From IMG/VR virus record IMGVR_UViG_3300010885_001361, positions 1-29,221 of that record: 29,221 nt of DNA. One strand, written 5' to 3'. Positions within the stretch are counted from its first letter, which is position 1; the number at the start of each line of letters is the position of its first letter. Below are positions 23,566 through 29,221 of this stretch, one piece after another. A program made the translations under genes and the position numbers. The notes under the pieces were generated by a model. The model was not told the DNA's origin, searched no databases, and worked only from the letters and a program-made list of their open reading frames with translations. Source of the stretch: a virus.

Positions 23566-24503
23566 CAGATCCTAAAGACTTACTGCTAACTGCACTACGT
23601 GCAGGCGATGCAAAGCGTTCACGCTCTACTCAGGTACAGATTGGTCCATCAGAGGTAGGTGGCTGTCGCCGTAAGGTGTGGTACCGACTTAATGACCAAC
23701 CTGAAACTAATGATGGTGAGTTAAAGCTCGCTGCAATTATGGGTACTGCTATTCACGCAGAGATTGAAAGAGCGTTAGAAGATAATCCAGATGTGCTGAT
23801 TGAAACCGAAGTTGAGTACAACGGAATGAAAGCACACATTGACTGTTTCGTACCTGGTACCGGTGATGTGATTGACTGGAAGACATCTAAGATTAAGAAC
23901 CTTGGATACTTTCCATCAAAGCAACAACGGTGGCAGGTACAGCTATACGGCTACCTCCTAGCTAAGAACGGCTATGCGGTCAACCGAGTGTCACTGGTGG
24001 CAATTGCCAGGGACGGGGACGAAAGAGATGTCAAGGTTCATACCGAAGACTACGATGAGTCCATTGCACTAGAGGCACTCGGTTGGCTAGCGGCTGTCAA
24101 GGAGGCAGCAGAGGCACCTGCACCTGAACGCGACTCAAGTTACTGTCAGTTCTATTGCAAGTATTATGACGCAAGTGGGCAGATGGGATGCGTTGGTATA
24201 AAAAAAGAACATACACCAGTCAGTGATGTCATCATTGATGATTTTGATGTTGACAGGAATGCACTGTTGTACTTACAGTTAGCAGCACAGATTAAAGAGT
24301 TAGAAAAGCATCAGGATTCTTTGAAGGCATCTTTTGAAGGATTGCTAGGTGTTACTAATTCAGGTATCGAAGTAAGTTGGACAACTGTTAAAGGACGTGA
24401 GTCAGTTGACAGTAGCGAGGTAGAAAAACTATTAGGGTTCGTCCCTAAGAAGGTAGGAGCTGAAAGCCAGCGACTATCTATAAAGCAAATCGGAGGTAAG
24501 TAA
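23556..24503 (+). CDS. Cas4/RecB-like PD-(D/E)XK exonuclease with Fe-S cysteines (315 aa)
   Basis: The start at ATG 23556 is chosen because the longer GTG reading (23499) would translate the overlapping membrane-peptide region in another frame. Nuclease core: GTAIHAEIE with His 67, AHIDCF with Asp 96, and VIDWKTS with Asp 107 and Lys 109, then QLYGYLL as the RecB-family QxxxY-type helix. Cys 37 (GGCRRK) plus Cys 197, 201 and 212 (YCQFYCKYY...MGC) are placed as the four ligands of the [4Fe-4S] cluster in Cas4/AddB-like enzymes. Probable role is end resection in phage recombination or replication. No CRISPR array or Cas1 is near. Confidence 0.85.
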   Translation: MSVTDPKDLLLTALRAGDAKRSRSTQVQIGPSEVGGCRRKVWYRLNDQPETNDGELKLAAIMGTAIHAEIERALEDNPDVLIETEVEYNGMKAHIDCFVPGTGDVIDWKTSKIKNLGYFPSKQQRWQVQLYGYLLAKNGYAVNRVSLVAIARDGDERDVKVHTEDYDESIALEALGWLAAVKEAAEAPAPERDSSYCQFYCKYYDASGQMGCVGIKKEHTPVSDVIIDDFDVDRNALLYLQLAAQIKELEKHQDSLKASFEGLLGVTNSGIEVSWTTVKGRESVDSSEVEKLLGFVPKKVGAESQRLSIKQIGGK

Positions 24504-24881
24504 ATGGCTACAGAAGGTACAAAGTTTCAGATCAACTACAAGTTGTCAGATGGAACACTTATCAATCTTTACGCATCATCAGTTTCTGAACTAGAGACAG
24601 GTCTTGCAGATATTTCTATGAACGCAATGAACATTCGTGCAACAGGTTTGGAACTATCAGGTGGTCAAGCAGCACCAGCACCATCAGTTGCTTCAGTTGC
24701 TCAGGCATTTAATGCAACACCAGTTGCAGCAGCACCAGCACCAACAGGTGGAGGCAACTCCTGTCGTCACGGTGTGATGGCATTTCGTGAAGGAACATCA
24801 AGCAAGGGACCTTGGAAGGGCTATATGTGTGCTGCACCAAAGGGTGCAACAGACAAGTGCGATACCATCTGGGTTCGATAA
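24504..24881 (+). CDS. Unknown DNA-metabolism neighbour (125 aa) with C-terminal Cys/His module
   Basis: ATG follows the nuclease stop directly. The N-terminal 50 residues look beta/alpha (FQINYKLSDGTLINLYASS). The middle is an Ala/Pro linker (residues 55-84). The C-terminus has Cys 87, His 89, Cys 109 and Cys 119 in SCRHGVMAF, KGPWKGYMCAAPKG and DKCDTIWV, a plausible small zinc site. The KGPWKGY.C..PKG..D.C pattern recurs in phage proteins I cannot name. Context beside a Cas4-like nuclease suggests a single-strand binding or recombination accessory. Confidence 0.6.
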   Translation: MATEGTKFQINYKLSDGTLINLYASSVSELETGLADISMNAMNIRATGLELSGGQAAPAPSVASVAQAFNATPVAAAPAPTGGGNSCRHGVMAFREGTSSKGPWKGYMCAAPKGATDKCDTIWVR

Positions 24882-24884
24882 CAA

Positions 24885-25160
24885 ATGCGGGAGCCGAGGT
24901 TTTACGAAGCTCCTAGTTGTGCAACAGTAGGTGGAGACTTTTGGTTTCCAGATAATGAATCAGGTGTACCTGGTGCATCCACAGTAGATTCTCTTTTTGC
25001 TAAGAGCATCTGTAATCGCTGTCCCTATAGAAGGGAATGCGCTGAGTGGGGTATCAAGAATGAGGCTCACGGTATCTGGGGCGGTCTAACACCAAGAGAC
25101 CGTCAACGAATAAGACGTGATCGCGGTATCAAAATACATCAGGAGGATGACGTTGCTTAA
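24885..25160 (+). CDS. whiB: WhiB-family transcription factor (91 aa)
   Basis: All four iron-sulfur cysteines of the family are present: Cys 12, then Cys 43, Cys 46 and Cys 52 (SICNRCPYRRECAEW). The conserved turn GIWGG at 63-67 is followed by a basic tail (RDRQRIRRDRG) that binds DNA. WhiB proteins regulate actinobacterial transcription by contacting the principal sigma factor, and phage copies can repress or compete with host paralogues. The ATG at 24885 lacks a clear ribosome site and lies 4 bp after the preceding stop, so it is probably translated by coupling. It is the best single marker for an actinobacterial host. Confidence 0.92.
   Translation: MREPRFYEAPSCATVGGDFWFPDNESGVPGASTVDSLFAKSICNRCPYRRECAEWGIKNEAHGIWGGLTPRDRQRIRRDRGIKIHQEDDVA
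25141..25146 (+). promoter_or_regulatory. Ribosome site pointing to a TTG start for the ATPase
   Basis: AGGAGG at 25141-25146 touches ATG 25147 with no spacer but is 6 bases from the in-frame TTG at 25153, the normal distance. The gene is therefore started at TTG, inside the end of the WhiB gene. Confidence 0.55.
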
Positions 25161-26004
25161 TCTGTCCCGTGCGTGGGGTGGTGTGCTTACCAAGGCAACA
25201 CCACTACCTGACGTATGGACTGGCTTAGCTGCCAAGCAGATTAAGTTCAGGCGTGGGCAAGTATGTATGGTTGCAGCAGCACCTAATGCTGGTAAGTCAA
25301 TGTTCGCATTGATCTATGCAATCAAAGCAAAGGTGCCTACATTATTCTTCTCAGCCGATACTGATACAGCCACCGTGATGATGAGAGCAGCTTCTCACAC
25401 ATCAGGTCACTCACAGATTACTGTTGAGAACAACTTGGCTGGGAACAGTCATCACTACGACCATCACTTCCAGAAGATTGACCACATCAAATGGGTCTTT
25501 GATTCATCACCTTCGATAGATGATCTTGAACTTGAGATAAGGGCATACGTAGAACTCTACGGAATTGCACCGGAACTTATCATCATAGATAACCTAATGA
25601 ACGTGGCAGCAGAGACAGACAATGAATGGTCAGGACTACGTGCAATTATGATGGAGTTGCACGATATGGCACGAAAGACTGAGGCTTGCGTACTGGTACT
25701 GCATCACGTCTCTGAGCAATCAGAGTACGGATCTCCCAGCAAACCACCAGCCAGACGTGCTATCCACGGTAAGGTCAGTCAGTTGCCTGCACTGATCTTA
25801 ACTCTAGGCTATGACCCCAACCAGGCAACCTTATCTGTGGCTGCTGTGAAGAACCGCTTTGGTCCACACACAGCTGATGCTTCCGATTTTGCACAACTGC
25901 TAGTAAACTATGCAGCGTGCCAGATATCAGATCAAGATGAGTTTGGTTGGATGTTAAGGAGAGATGCAATGGCAAACTATCAAGGAGGTTACAATGTCCA
26001 ATAG
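25153..26004 (+). CDS. RecA/DnaB-type ATPase, probable replicative helicase (283 aa)
   Basis: Start at TTG 25153 (ATG 25147 is the alternative). Walker A is APNAGKS at 43-49; Walker B is LIIIDN at 142-147, after a predicted strand; LVLHH at 181-185 is the usual next strand with a polar sensor, as in RadA and DnaB C-terminal domains. FFSADTD at 65-71 fits the conserved strand with the catalytic-type acidic residue. There is no N-terminal DnaB domain, and at 283 residues it is shorter than full DnaB. Together with the split primase at 28048-28972 it would supply the phage helicase-primase. RecA-like recombinase is the alternative. Confidence 0.75.
   Translation: MLNLSRAWGGVLTKATPLPDVWTGLAAKQIKFRRGQVCMVAAAPNAGKSMFALIYAIKAKVPTLFFSADTDTATVMMRAASHTSGHSQITVENNLAGNSHHYDHHFQKIDHIKWVFDSSPSIDDLELEIRAYVELYGIAPELIIIDNLMNVAAETDNEWSGLRAIMMELHDMARKTEACVLVLHHVSEQSEYGSPSKPPARRAIHGKVSQLPALILTLGYDPNQATLSVAAVKNRFGPHTADASDFAQLLVNYAACQISDQDEFGWMLRRDAMANYQGGYNVQ
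25982..25988 (+). promoter_or_regulatory. Ribosome site setting the start of the second GT-A gene
   Basis: AAGGAGG lies 5 bases before ATG 25994. It fixes this start and rules out the longer reading from 25964, whose first ten codons lie inside the ATPase gene. Confidence 0.8.
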
Positions 26005-26662
26005 CAACTTAGTTATTCTGCCTTCACGCAGCAGACCAGATAACGTAGAGCGTTGCATCAATGCGCTGAAAGAGAACTCAGTTATATCTGATTTCTGTGT
26101 AGCAATTGATGATGACCAATCAGATCTTTACCCACGACTAGATGATGTTATCTATGAGGTCAATCCAAGACTTCGTATGAATGGCACACTCAACCTTGTG
26201 GCTAACAAATATGCGAGTAAGTACAAGACTATCTACTTCCTTGGTGATGACCACCTGGTCAAGACTAAGAGCTGGGATAGACACTTAGCAGAAGCAATCA
26301 ACATCAAGGGCTACGGTCTTGCTTATGGCAATGACTTACTGCAAGGTAAGAACCTTGCTACTGCTGTGATGATGAGTACTAACATCATTGAGACACTTGG
26401 ATTTATGGCACCGCCTAAGTTGATTCACCTGTTTATGGATAACTTCTGGATGACACTGGGCTTGAAGATTAACTCACTGTATTACTTTGATGATGTCATC
26501 ATTGAACATCTACATCCATACGCAGGCAAGGCTGAGATGGATGCAGGTTATGTTGATGCAAACTCAGAAGAGGTAGGCAGTGCAGACCAGAAAGAGTTTG
26601 TGCGCTACCTTAGTGAAGAGTTTGAGGATGACCTCAAGAAAGTGATGAAACTAATCGGATGA
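25994..26662 (+). CDS. GT-A-fold glycosyltransferase (222 aa)
   Basis: NLVILPSRSRPDNVERCINAL at the N-terminus (the SRxRP element in residues 11-15) and the acidic pairs AIDDDQSD at 38-44 and FLGDDHLVK at 82-90 give the nucleotide-sugar and metal sites of a GT-A enzyme. In the middle, GYGLAYGNDLLQGKN and later MDNFWMTLG match phage enzymes of this small GT2-related class. The acidic C-terminal helix is unusual. It overlaps the ATPase end by 11 bp and the epimerase by 4 bp (ATGA). It probably works with that epimerase on an activated sugar. Acceptor unknown: host surface glycan, virion protein or phage DNA are all open. Confidence 0.75.
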   Translation: MSNSNLVILPSRSRPDNVERCINALKENSVISDFCVAIDDDQSDLYPRLDDVIYEVNPRLRMNGTLNLVANKYASKYKTIYFLGDDHLVKTKSWDRHLAEAINIKGYGLAYGNDLLQGKNLATAVMMSTNIIETLGFMAPPKLIHLFMDNFWMTLGLKINSLYYFDDVIIEHLHPYAGKAEMDAGYVDANSEEVGSADQKEFVRYLSEEFEDDLKKVMKLIG

Positions 26663-27516
26663 AGATTCTCATAACCGGTAATCACGGTTTTGTTGGTAAG
26701 TATTTTCATAAGCGTTTAGGTCCTGACCACGACATAACAGGTATTGATATCAGAAAAGGTATTGATTGCAGAGACTTCTTCAAGAAGGATGACTCTCAGT
26801 ATGATCTTGTTATCCATCTAGCTGCTATCGTAGGTGGACGTGAGTCCATTGAAGGTAGACCAATGGCAGTTGCTGATAACTTCAGCATTGACTCTGAGTT
26901 CTTTCAGTGGTGCTTGAAGACTAAGCCTAAGAAGATTGTTTACTTCTCATCTAGTGCTGCATATCCTACGCATTACCAGCAGGGTAGCGAGGCTAAGAGA
27001 TTACAAGAGTGGATGATTACACCTTCATCACCTAACGGTCCTGATATGACTTACGGTATGGCTAAGGTAATCGGTGAGTATCTTGCATCATTTGTAGAGA
27101 ACGTTCATATCTTCAGACCATTCTCAGGTTACTCATACCTGCAAGATACAAGTTATCCGTTCCCTATGTACATCAGACGTGCTATCAAGAAGTCAGATCC
27201 GTTTGAAGTCTGGGGTCCAGGTACACAGACACGAGATTTTATTCATATCGAAGATATTGTTAGCGCAGTGTTAACTGCTGTTGAACAAGGCATCACTGAA
27301 CCAATCAACCTTGGTACAGGTAGATCTACATCATTCCTTGAACTGGCACAGATGTCTATGGATGCAGTCGGTTACAAGGGTGAGATACTTACCAGGCCAG
27401 ATAAACCAGTTGGCTGTATGCACCGTGTATCTGATAACACAAAGCTGTTAAGTTTCTACACTCCCAAGATTACTTTGGAAGAGGGAATAGCTGAGGCGGT
27501 AAAAGCACTTGGCTAA
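26659..27516 (+). CDS. NAD-dependent epimerase/dehydratase (extended SDR, 285 aa)
   Basis: The Rossmann dinucleotide site is TGNHGFVG at 6-13. VIHLAAIVGG at 51-60, YFSSSAAY at 95-102 and the catalytic YGMAK (Tyr 132, Lys 136) follow in the order of extended short-chain dehydrogenases, with RDFIHIEDI and INLGTG further on, as in UDP-glucose 4-epimerases, GDP-fucose synthases and dTDP-sugar enzymes. Length is slightly short for the family. It starts in an ATGA overlap with the glycosyltransferase gene, implying a shared pathway that remodels a nucleotide sugar. Substrate cannot be assigned from sequence alone. Confidence 0.85.
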   Translation: MKILITGNHGFVGKYFHKRLGPDHDITGIDIRKGIDCRDFFKKDDSQYDLVIHLAAIVGGRESIEGRPMAVADNFSIDSEFFQWCLKTKPKKIVYFSSSAAYPTHYQQGSEAKRLQEWMITPSSPNGPDMTYGMAKVIGEYLASFVENVHIFRPFSGYSYLQDTSYPFPMYIRRAIKKSDPFEVWGPGTQTRDFIHIEDIVSAVLTAVEQGITEPINLGTGRSTSFLELAQMSMDAVGYKGEILTRPDKPVGCMHRVSDNTKLLSFYTPKITLEEGIAEAVKALG

Positions 27517-27859
27517 CAAGAACGGTAGAAAAGGTTCTCAGTTTGAGACAGATGTGATGAAGTGGCTACGCAAGTGCGGAGTTATTGCAGAGCGTCTGAC
27601 TAAGGCTGGGGCAAAGGATGAGGGCGATATGGTTGTTATCATATCGGGAGAAACCTATATCCTTGAACTCAAGAACAGGCAGACACTATCTCTGCCGGAG
27701 TTCTGGAGAGAAGCACAAGTTGAGGCGCTTAACTATGCGAAGGCTAGGGATCTTGGGGAAGTTCCTCTGTCTTATGTTGTAGTTAAGCGTCGCAACGCAT
27801 CAATAGATCAAGCCTGGGTCATTCAGGACCTAGCACAATGGATTAAGGAGAAACAGTAA
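27509..27859 (+). CDS. Holliday-junction-resolvase-like PD-(D/E)XK nuclease (116 aa)
   Basis: The start is TTG at 27509, overlapping the epimerase by 8 bp, with GAGGCGG upstream. The motifs are GSQFETDVMKWL with Glu 13, KDEGDMVV with Asp 40, and ILELKN with Glu 53 and Lys 55, the E...D...ExK arrangement of Hjc-type and related resolvases. The C-terminal half has an amphipathic helix (FWREAQVEALNYAKARD) followed by a strand (SYVVVKRR) as in that fold. It should cut branched DNA in replication or packaging. VRR-NUC-type nucleases are the alternative. Confidence 0.8.
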   Translation: MANKNGRKGSQFETDVMKWLRKCGVIAERLTKAGAKDEGDMVVIISGETYILELKNRQTLSLPEFWREAQVEALNYAKARDLGEVPLSYVVVKRRNASIDQAWVIQDLAQWIKEKQ

Positions 27860-27969
27860 TGCCAATACCAGGTGGAGAAGTTAGTACATCACAGATTTGG
27901 ACAACACCAGAAGTAATCGAAGAAGAGTTACCAGAAGAGGATGAAGATGATCTGCCAGAACTGTCTTAA
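27859..27969 (+). CDS. Very small acidic protein (36 aa)
   Basis: ATG overlaps the previous TAA; AAGGAG lies 8 bases upstream. The peptide begins MPIPGGEVSTSQIWTTPEV and ends in an acidic run of Glu and Asp (EEELPEEDEDDLPEL). It is probably disordered, and the charge could mimic DNA or act as a protein-binding tail. No family recognised. Confidence 0.5.
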   Translation: MPIPGGEVSTSQIWTTPEVIEEELPEEDEDDLPELS

Positions 27970-28126
27970 AGCTGGAGAAGAGAACCAACTCAGTCATCTG
28001 AAACGAGCTGAGCATTGGCACGGTAAGTGCGATTACAAGGGGTGCGTATGTCAACACAAGACTGGTCCAGGTCACGCAAAGCTAAAGGATACAAAGGTTC
28101 CGTTGATGCAAACGCAATCCCCATAA
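27947..28126 (+). CDS. Small Cys/His protein (59-61 aa) overlapping two neighbours
   Basis: Starts at ATG 27947 or 27941, inside the acidic gene. The sequence MICQNCLKAGEENQL, HLKRAEHWHGKC and YKGCVCQHK gives Cys-x2-Cys, then His-x-His-x2-Cys and Cys-x-Cys-x-His, a likely zinc site. This C..C...A......H..C....C.CQH pattern is familiar from small actinophage proteins near the primase. It overlaps the primase zinc-finger gene by 79 bp in another frame, so one codon series constrains both. Function unknown. Confidence 0.6.
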   Translation: MICQNCLKAGEENQLSHLKRAEHWHGKCDYKGCVCQHKTGPGHAKLKDTKVPLMQTQSP

Positions 28127-28425
28127 GTCCTATTGTAAGTTACTTCGGTGGGGAAGTACGAGAGGGTAGAGAGGTAGCTGTGCGTTGTGTGATGCACGCT
28201 GACTCACGCAGGTCTGCCTCTATGAATACAGATAAGAACCTTTACTTTTGTCAGACCTGTGGTAGAGGTGGCAATGCAGTGAACATAGTCTGCATATTAG
28301 AGAACTTGGAGTTTAACGATGGCCTCAAACGCGCAATCGAAATTGCTACTGGAAGCGGCGCAACAATACGCTCAGGCAATAAGTCCAGAGGCGCTAGGCG
28401 TGCTAGCAGAACGTGGGATATCTGA
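28048..28425 (+). CDS. Primase zinc-finger subunit (CHC2-type, 125 aa)
   Basis: The start at ATG 28048 is chosen (AAGGGG upstream); an earlier in-frame ATG at 28027 is less likely. Residues 30-90 hold the DnaG-type CHC2 zinc ribbon: VRCVMHAD with Cys 47 and His 50, then SASMN and YFCQTCGRGGNAVNIV with Cys 68 and Cys 71. The protein ends with a basic tail. It should recognise the template for RNA priming. The polymerising part lies in the next gene in another frame, overlapping by 107 bp. Confidence 0.85.
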   Translation: MSTQDWSRSRKAKGYKGSVDANAIPISPIVSYFGGEVREGREVAVRCVMHADSRRSASMNTDKNLYFCQTCGRGGNAVNIVCILENLEFNDGLKRAIEIATGSGATIRSGNKSRGARRASRTWDI

Positions 28426-28972
28426 GGTTGTAGCCTCACAGTTTATGTTAGGTGTGGTTACAAAACCTCACAATGGACACGAGATGTATGAGGGTTGGCT
28501 GTCAATACCTTACATCACTGCCTCTGGTTCCTGTGTAGGTTTCAAGTTTCGCAGGCTAGATGAGGGCAAGCCTAAGTATGGATCTCCTACTGGGCAGAAG
28601 GCACACTTGTATAACGTATGCGATATTACCTTGCAGTCACCACACATTGTGGTCTGCGAAGGTGAGTTAGATGCAGTAGTTACCAGTGGAATGCTAGGTA
28701 TCCCAGCAGTCGGTGTACCTGGAGTTGCATCGTGGAAGCCACACTTCCCGAAGTTATTTAGTGGCTATGACACTATCTACATTGTCGGAGATAATGACAT
28801 CAAAGAAGATGGCTCTAACCCTGGAGCTGAGTTTGCTAAGCGTGTGGCTAACGAGGTAATGAACTCAGTTATTGTTACACTACCACCAGGTATGGACATC
28901 AATGACTACTACCTAGCCAATGGTGCGGATGCAACCAAGGCTTTGCTAGTAGGTGAACCGAAGGGTGAGTAG
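28319..28972 (+). CDS. Primase catalytic subunit with Toprim domain (217 aa)
   Basis: The N-terminal helices (residues 1-45, LAERGISEVVASQFMLGVV) resemble the linker of DnaG-type primases, followed by a strand pair with LSIPYITASG and FKFRRL. The Toprim motifs are VVCEGELDAV with Glu 114 and Glu 116, GIPAVGVPG, and VGDNDIKEDGSN with Asp 158 and Asp 160. AEFAKRVANEV and LPPGMDINDYY complete the domain. The CHC2 part is encoded separately upstream, in a different frame. The ATG at 28319 has GGAGTTTAACG before it, a modest ribosome site. It works with the helicase-like ATPase. Confidence 0.88.
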   Translation: MASNAQSKLLLEAAQQYAQAISPEALGVLAERGISEVVASQFMLGVVTKPHNGHEMYEGWLSIPYITASGSCVGFKFRRLDEGKPKYGSPTGQKAHLYNVCDITLQSPHIVVCEGELDAVVTSGMLGIPAVGVPGVASWKPHFPKLFSGYDTIYIVGDNDIKEDGSNPGAEFAKRVANEVMNSVIVTLPPGMDINDYYLANGADATKALLVGEPKGE

Positions 28973-28978
28973 AGACGA

Positions 28979-29221
28979 ATGGCTACAGATGGTACAGATT
29001 TTGCAGCATATGGGCTTCCAGATCCTAGAGATCAATATGGAAACCGAGACTATACTGCTTCGTCCTACGCCGACAAGATAGATGCAGCTTTTATTGCAGA
29101 TGTCTGGCGTATTATGGATCAAGCTGGCAACCTACTGGTGCGTAAGCATCACGACTACGGCCCAAAGAACATTGCTCACTCACCAGGTGGACCACTTAAT
29201 GGTTTGCGTGTACGTATGTGG
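28979..29221 (+). CDS. Nmad1/DUF1599-like protein, N-terminal 81 residues (3' end outside window)
   Basis: ATG 7 bases after the primase stop, with an AGAGACGA ribosome site. The visible part has a soluble N-terminus (AYGLPDPRDQYGNRDY) and then VRKHHDYGPKNIAHSPGGPLNGLRVRMW. I recognise the KH.DYGP.NI...PGG...GL.VR.W phrase from proteins with the nucleotide-modification-associated domain 1 (DUF1599) in actinophages. That domain is linked to hypermodified-base gene sets in phages, but its reaction is not established to my knowledge. The gene runs off the window. Confidence 0.6.
   Translation, partial: MATDGTDFAAYGLPDPRDQYGNRDYTASSYADKIDAAFIADVWRIMDQAGNLLVRKHHDYGPKNIAHSPGGPLNGLRVRMW

Noticed and set aside
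1-29221. tRNA genes, CRISPR arrays, integrase/att sites, insertion sequences
   Set aside because: No cloverleaf with a CCA-ready acceptor, spaced direct repeats, recombinase motifs or terminal inverted repeats were found by eye; Cas4-like nuclease alone does not imply CRISPR.

Overview
The window is about 29 kb of a tailed-phage genome, or a prophage or metagenomic phage contig. Nearly every gene is on the + strand, packed with 1 to 8 bp overlaps (TAATG, ATGA). Host evidence: a WhiB-family gene (a family confined to actinobacteria and their phages) and a proteasome/HslV-like gene. By eye the base composition is moderately AT-rich, unlike Streptomyces or Mycobacterium phages. My inference is a phage of a low-GC actinobacterium, such as the freshwater acI/Nanopelagicales group. 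No integrase, tRNA, CRISPR array or insertion sequence was seen.

Layout. Bases 1-9209 hold the end of the portal gene, three small genes and three large virion-associated proteins (1617, 481 and 389 aa) of the kind expected for internal or ejected proteins. Bases 9337-10765 hold the scaffold and an N4-gp56-type major capsid protein. Bases 10828-12380 hold two small conserved genes and then five tiny, translationally coupled genes, four of them very Lys-rich. Bases 12400-21338 are the tail and adsorption region: a protein with a tandem LamG-like repeat, a glycosyltransferase with TPR-like repeats, a probable head-tail adaptor, a tail-fibre-like protein, a Thr/Pro/Ala mucin-like protein, a Cys-rich protein, a GT60-type polypeptide GlcNAc-transferase and a 715-aa tail protein. 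Bases 21353-22210 are the lysis cassette, closed by a strong terminator. No tape-measure or major tail-tube gene was recognised, which fits a short-tailed virion but does not prove it.

After the terminator comes the only convincing - strand gene (zinc ribbon, 22277-22522), then a structured divergent intergenic region, then a second rightward run: an Ntn-hydrolase, small proteins, a Cas4/RecB-like Fe-S nuclease, WhiB, a RecA/DnaB-type ATPase, a second GT-A glycosyltransferase, an NAD-dependent epimerase, a Holliday-junction-resolvase-like nuclease, a primase split over two overlapping frames, and the start of an Nmad1/DUF1599-like gene. This is the replication, recombination and host-takeover module.

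The most interesting system is at 17768-19190. A protein with a 51-residue tract of 34 Thr plus Pro and Ala lies between a tail-fibre gene and a glycosyltransferase. That enzyme belongs to the family that adds alpha-GlcNAc to Thr or hydroxyproline in eukaryotes, including the Thr-rich mucins of trypanosomes. It looks like a phage-encoded, mucin-like O-glycosylated virion appendage, supported by further sugar genes at 15017-16066 and 25994-27516.
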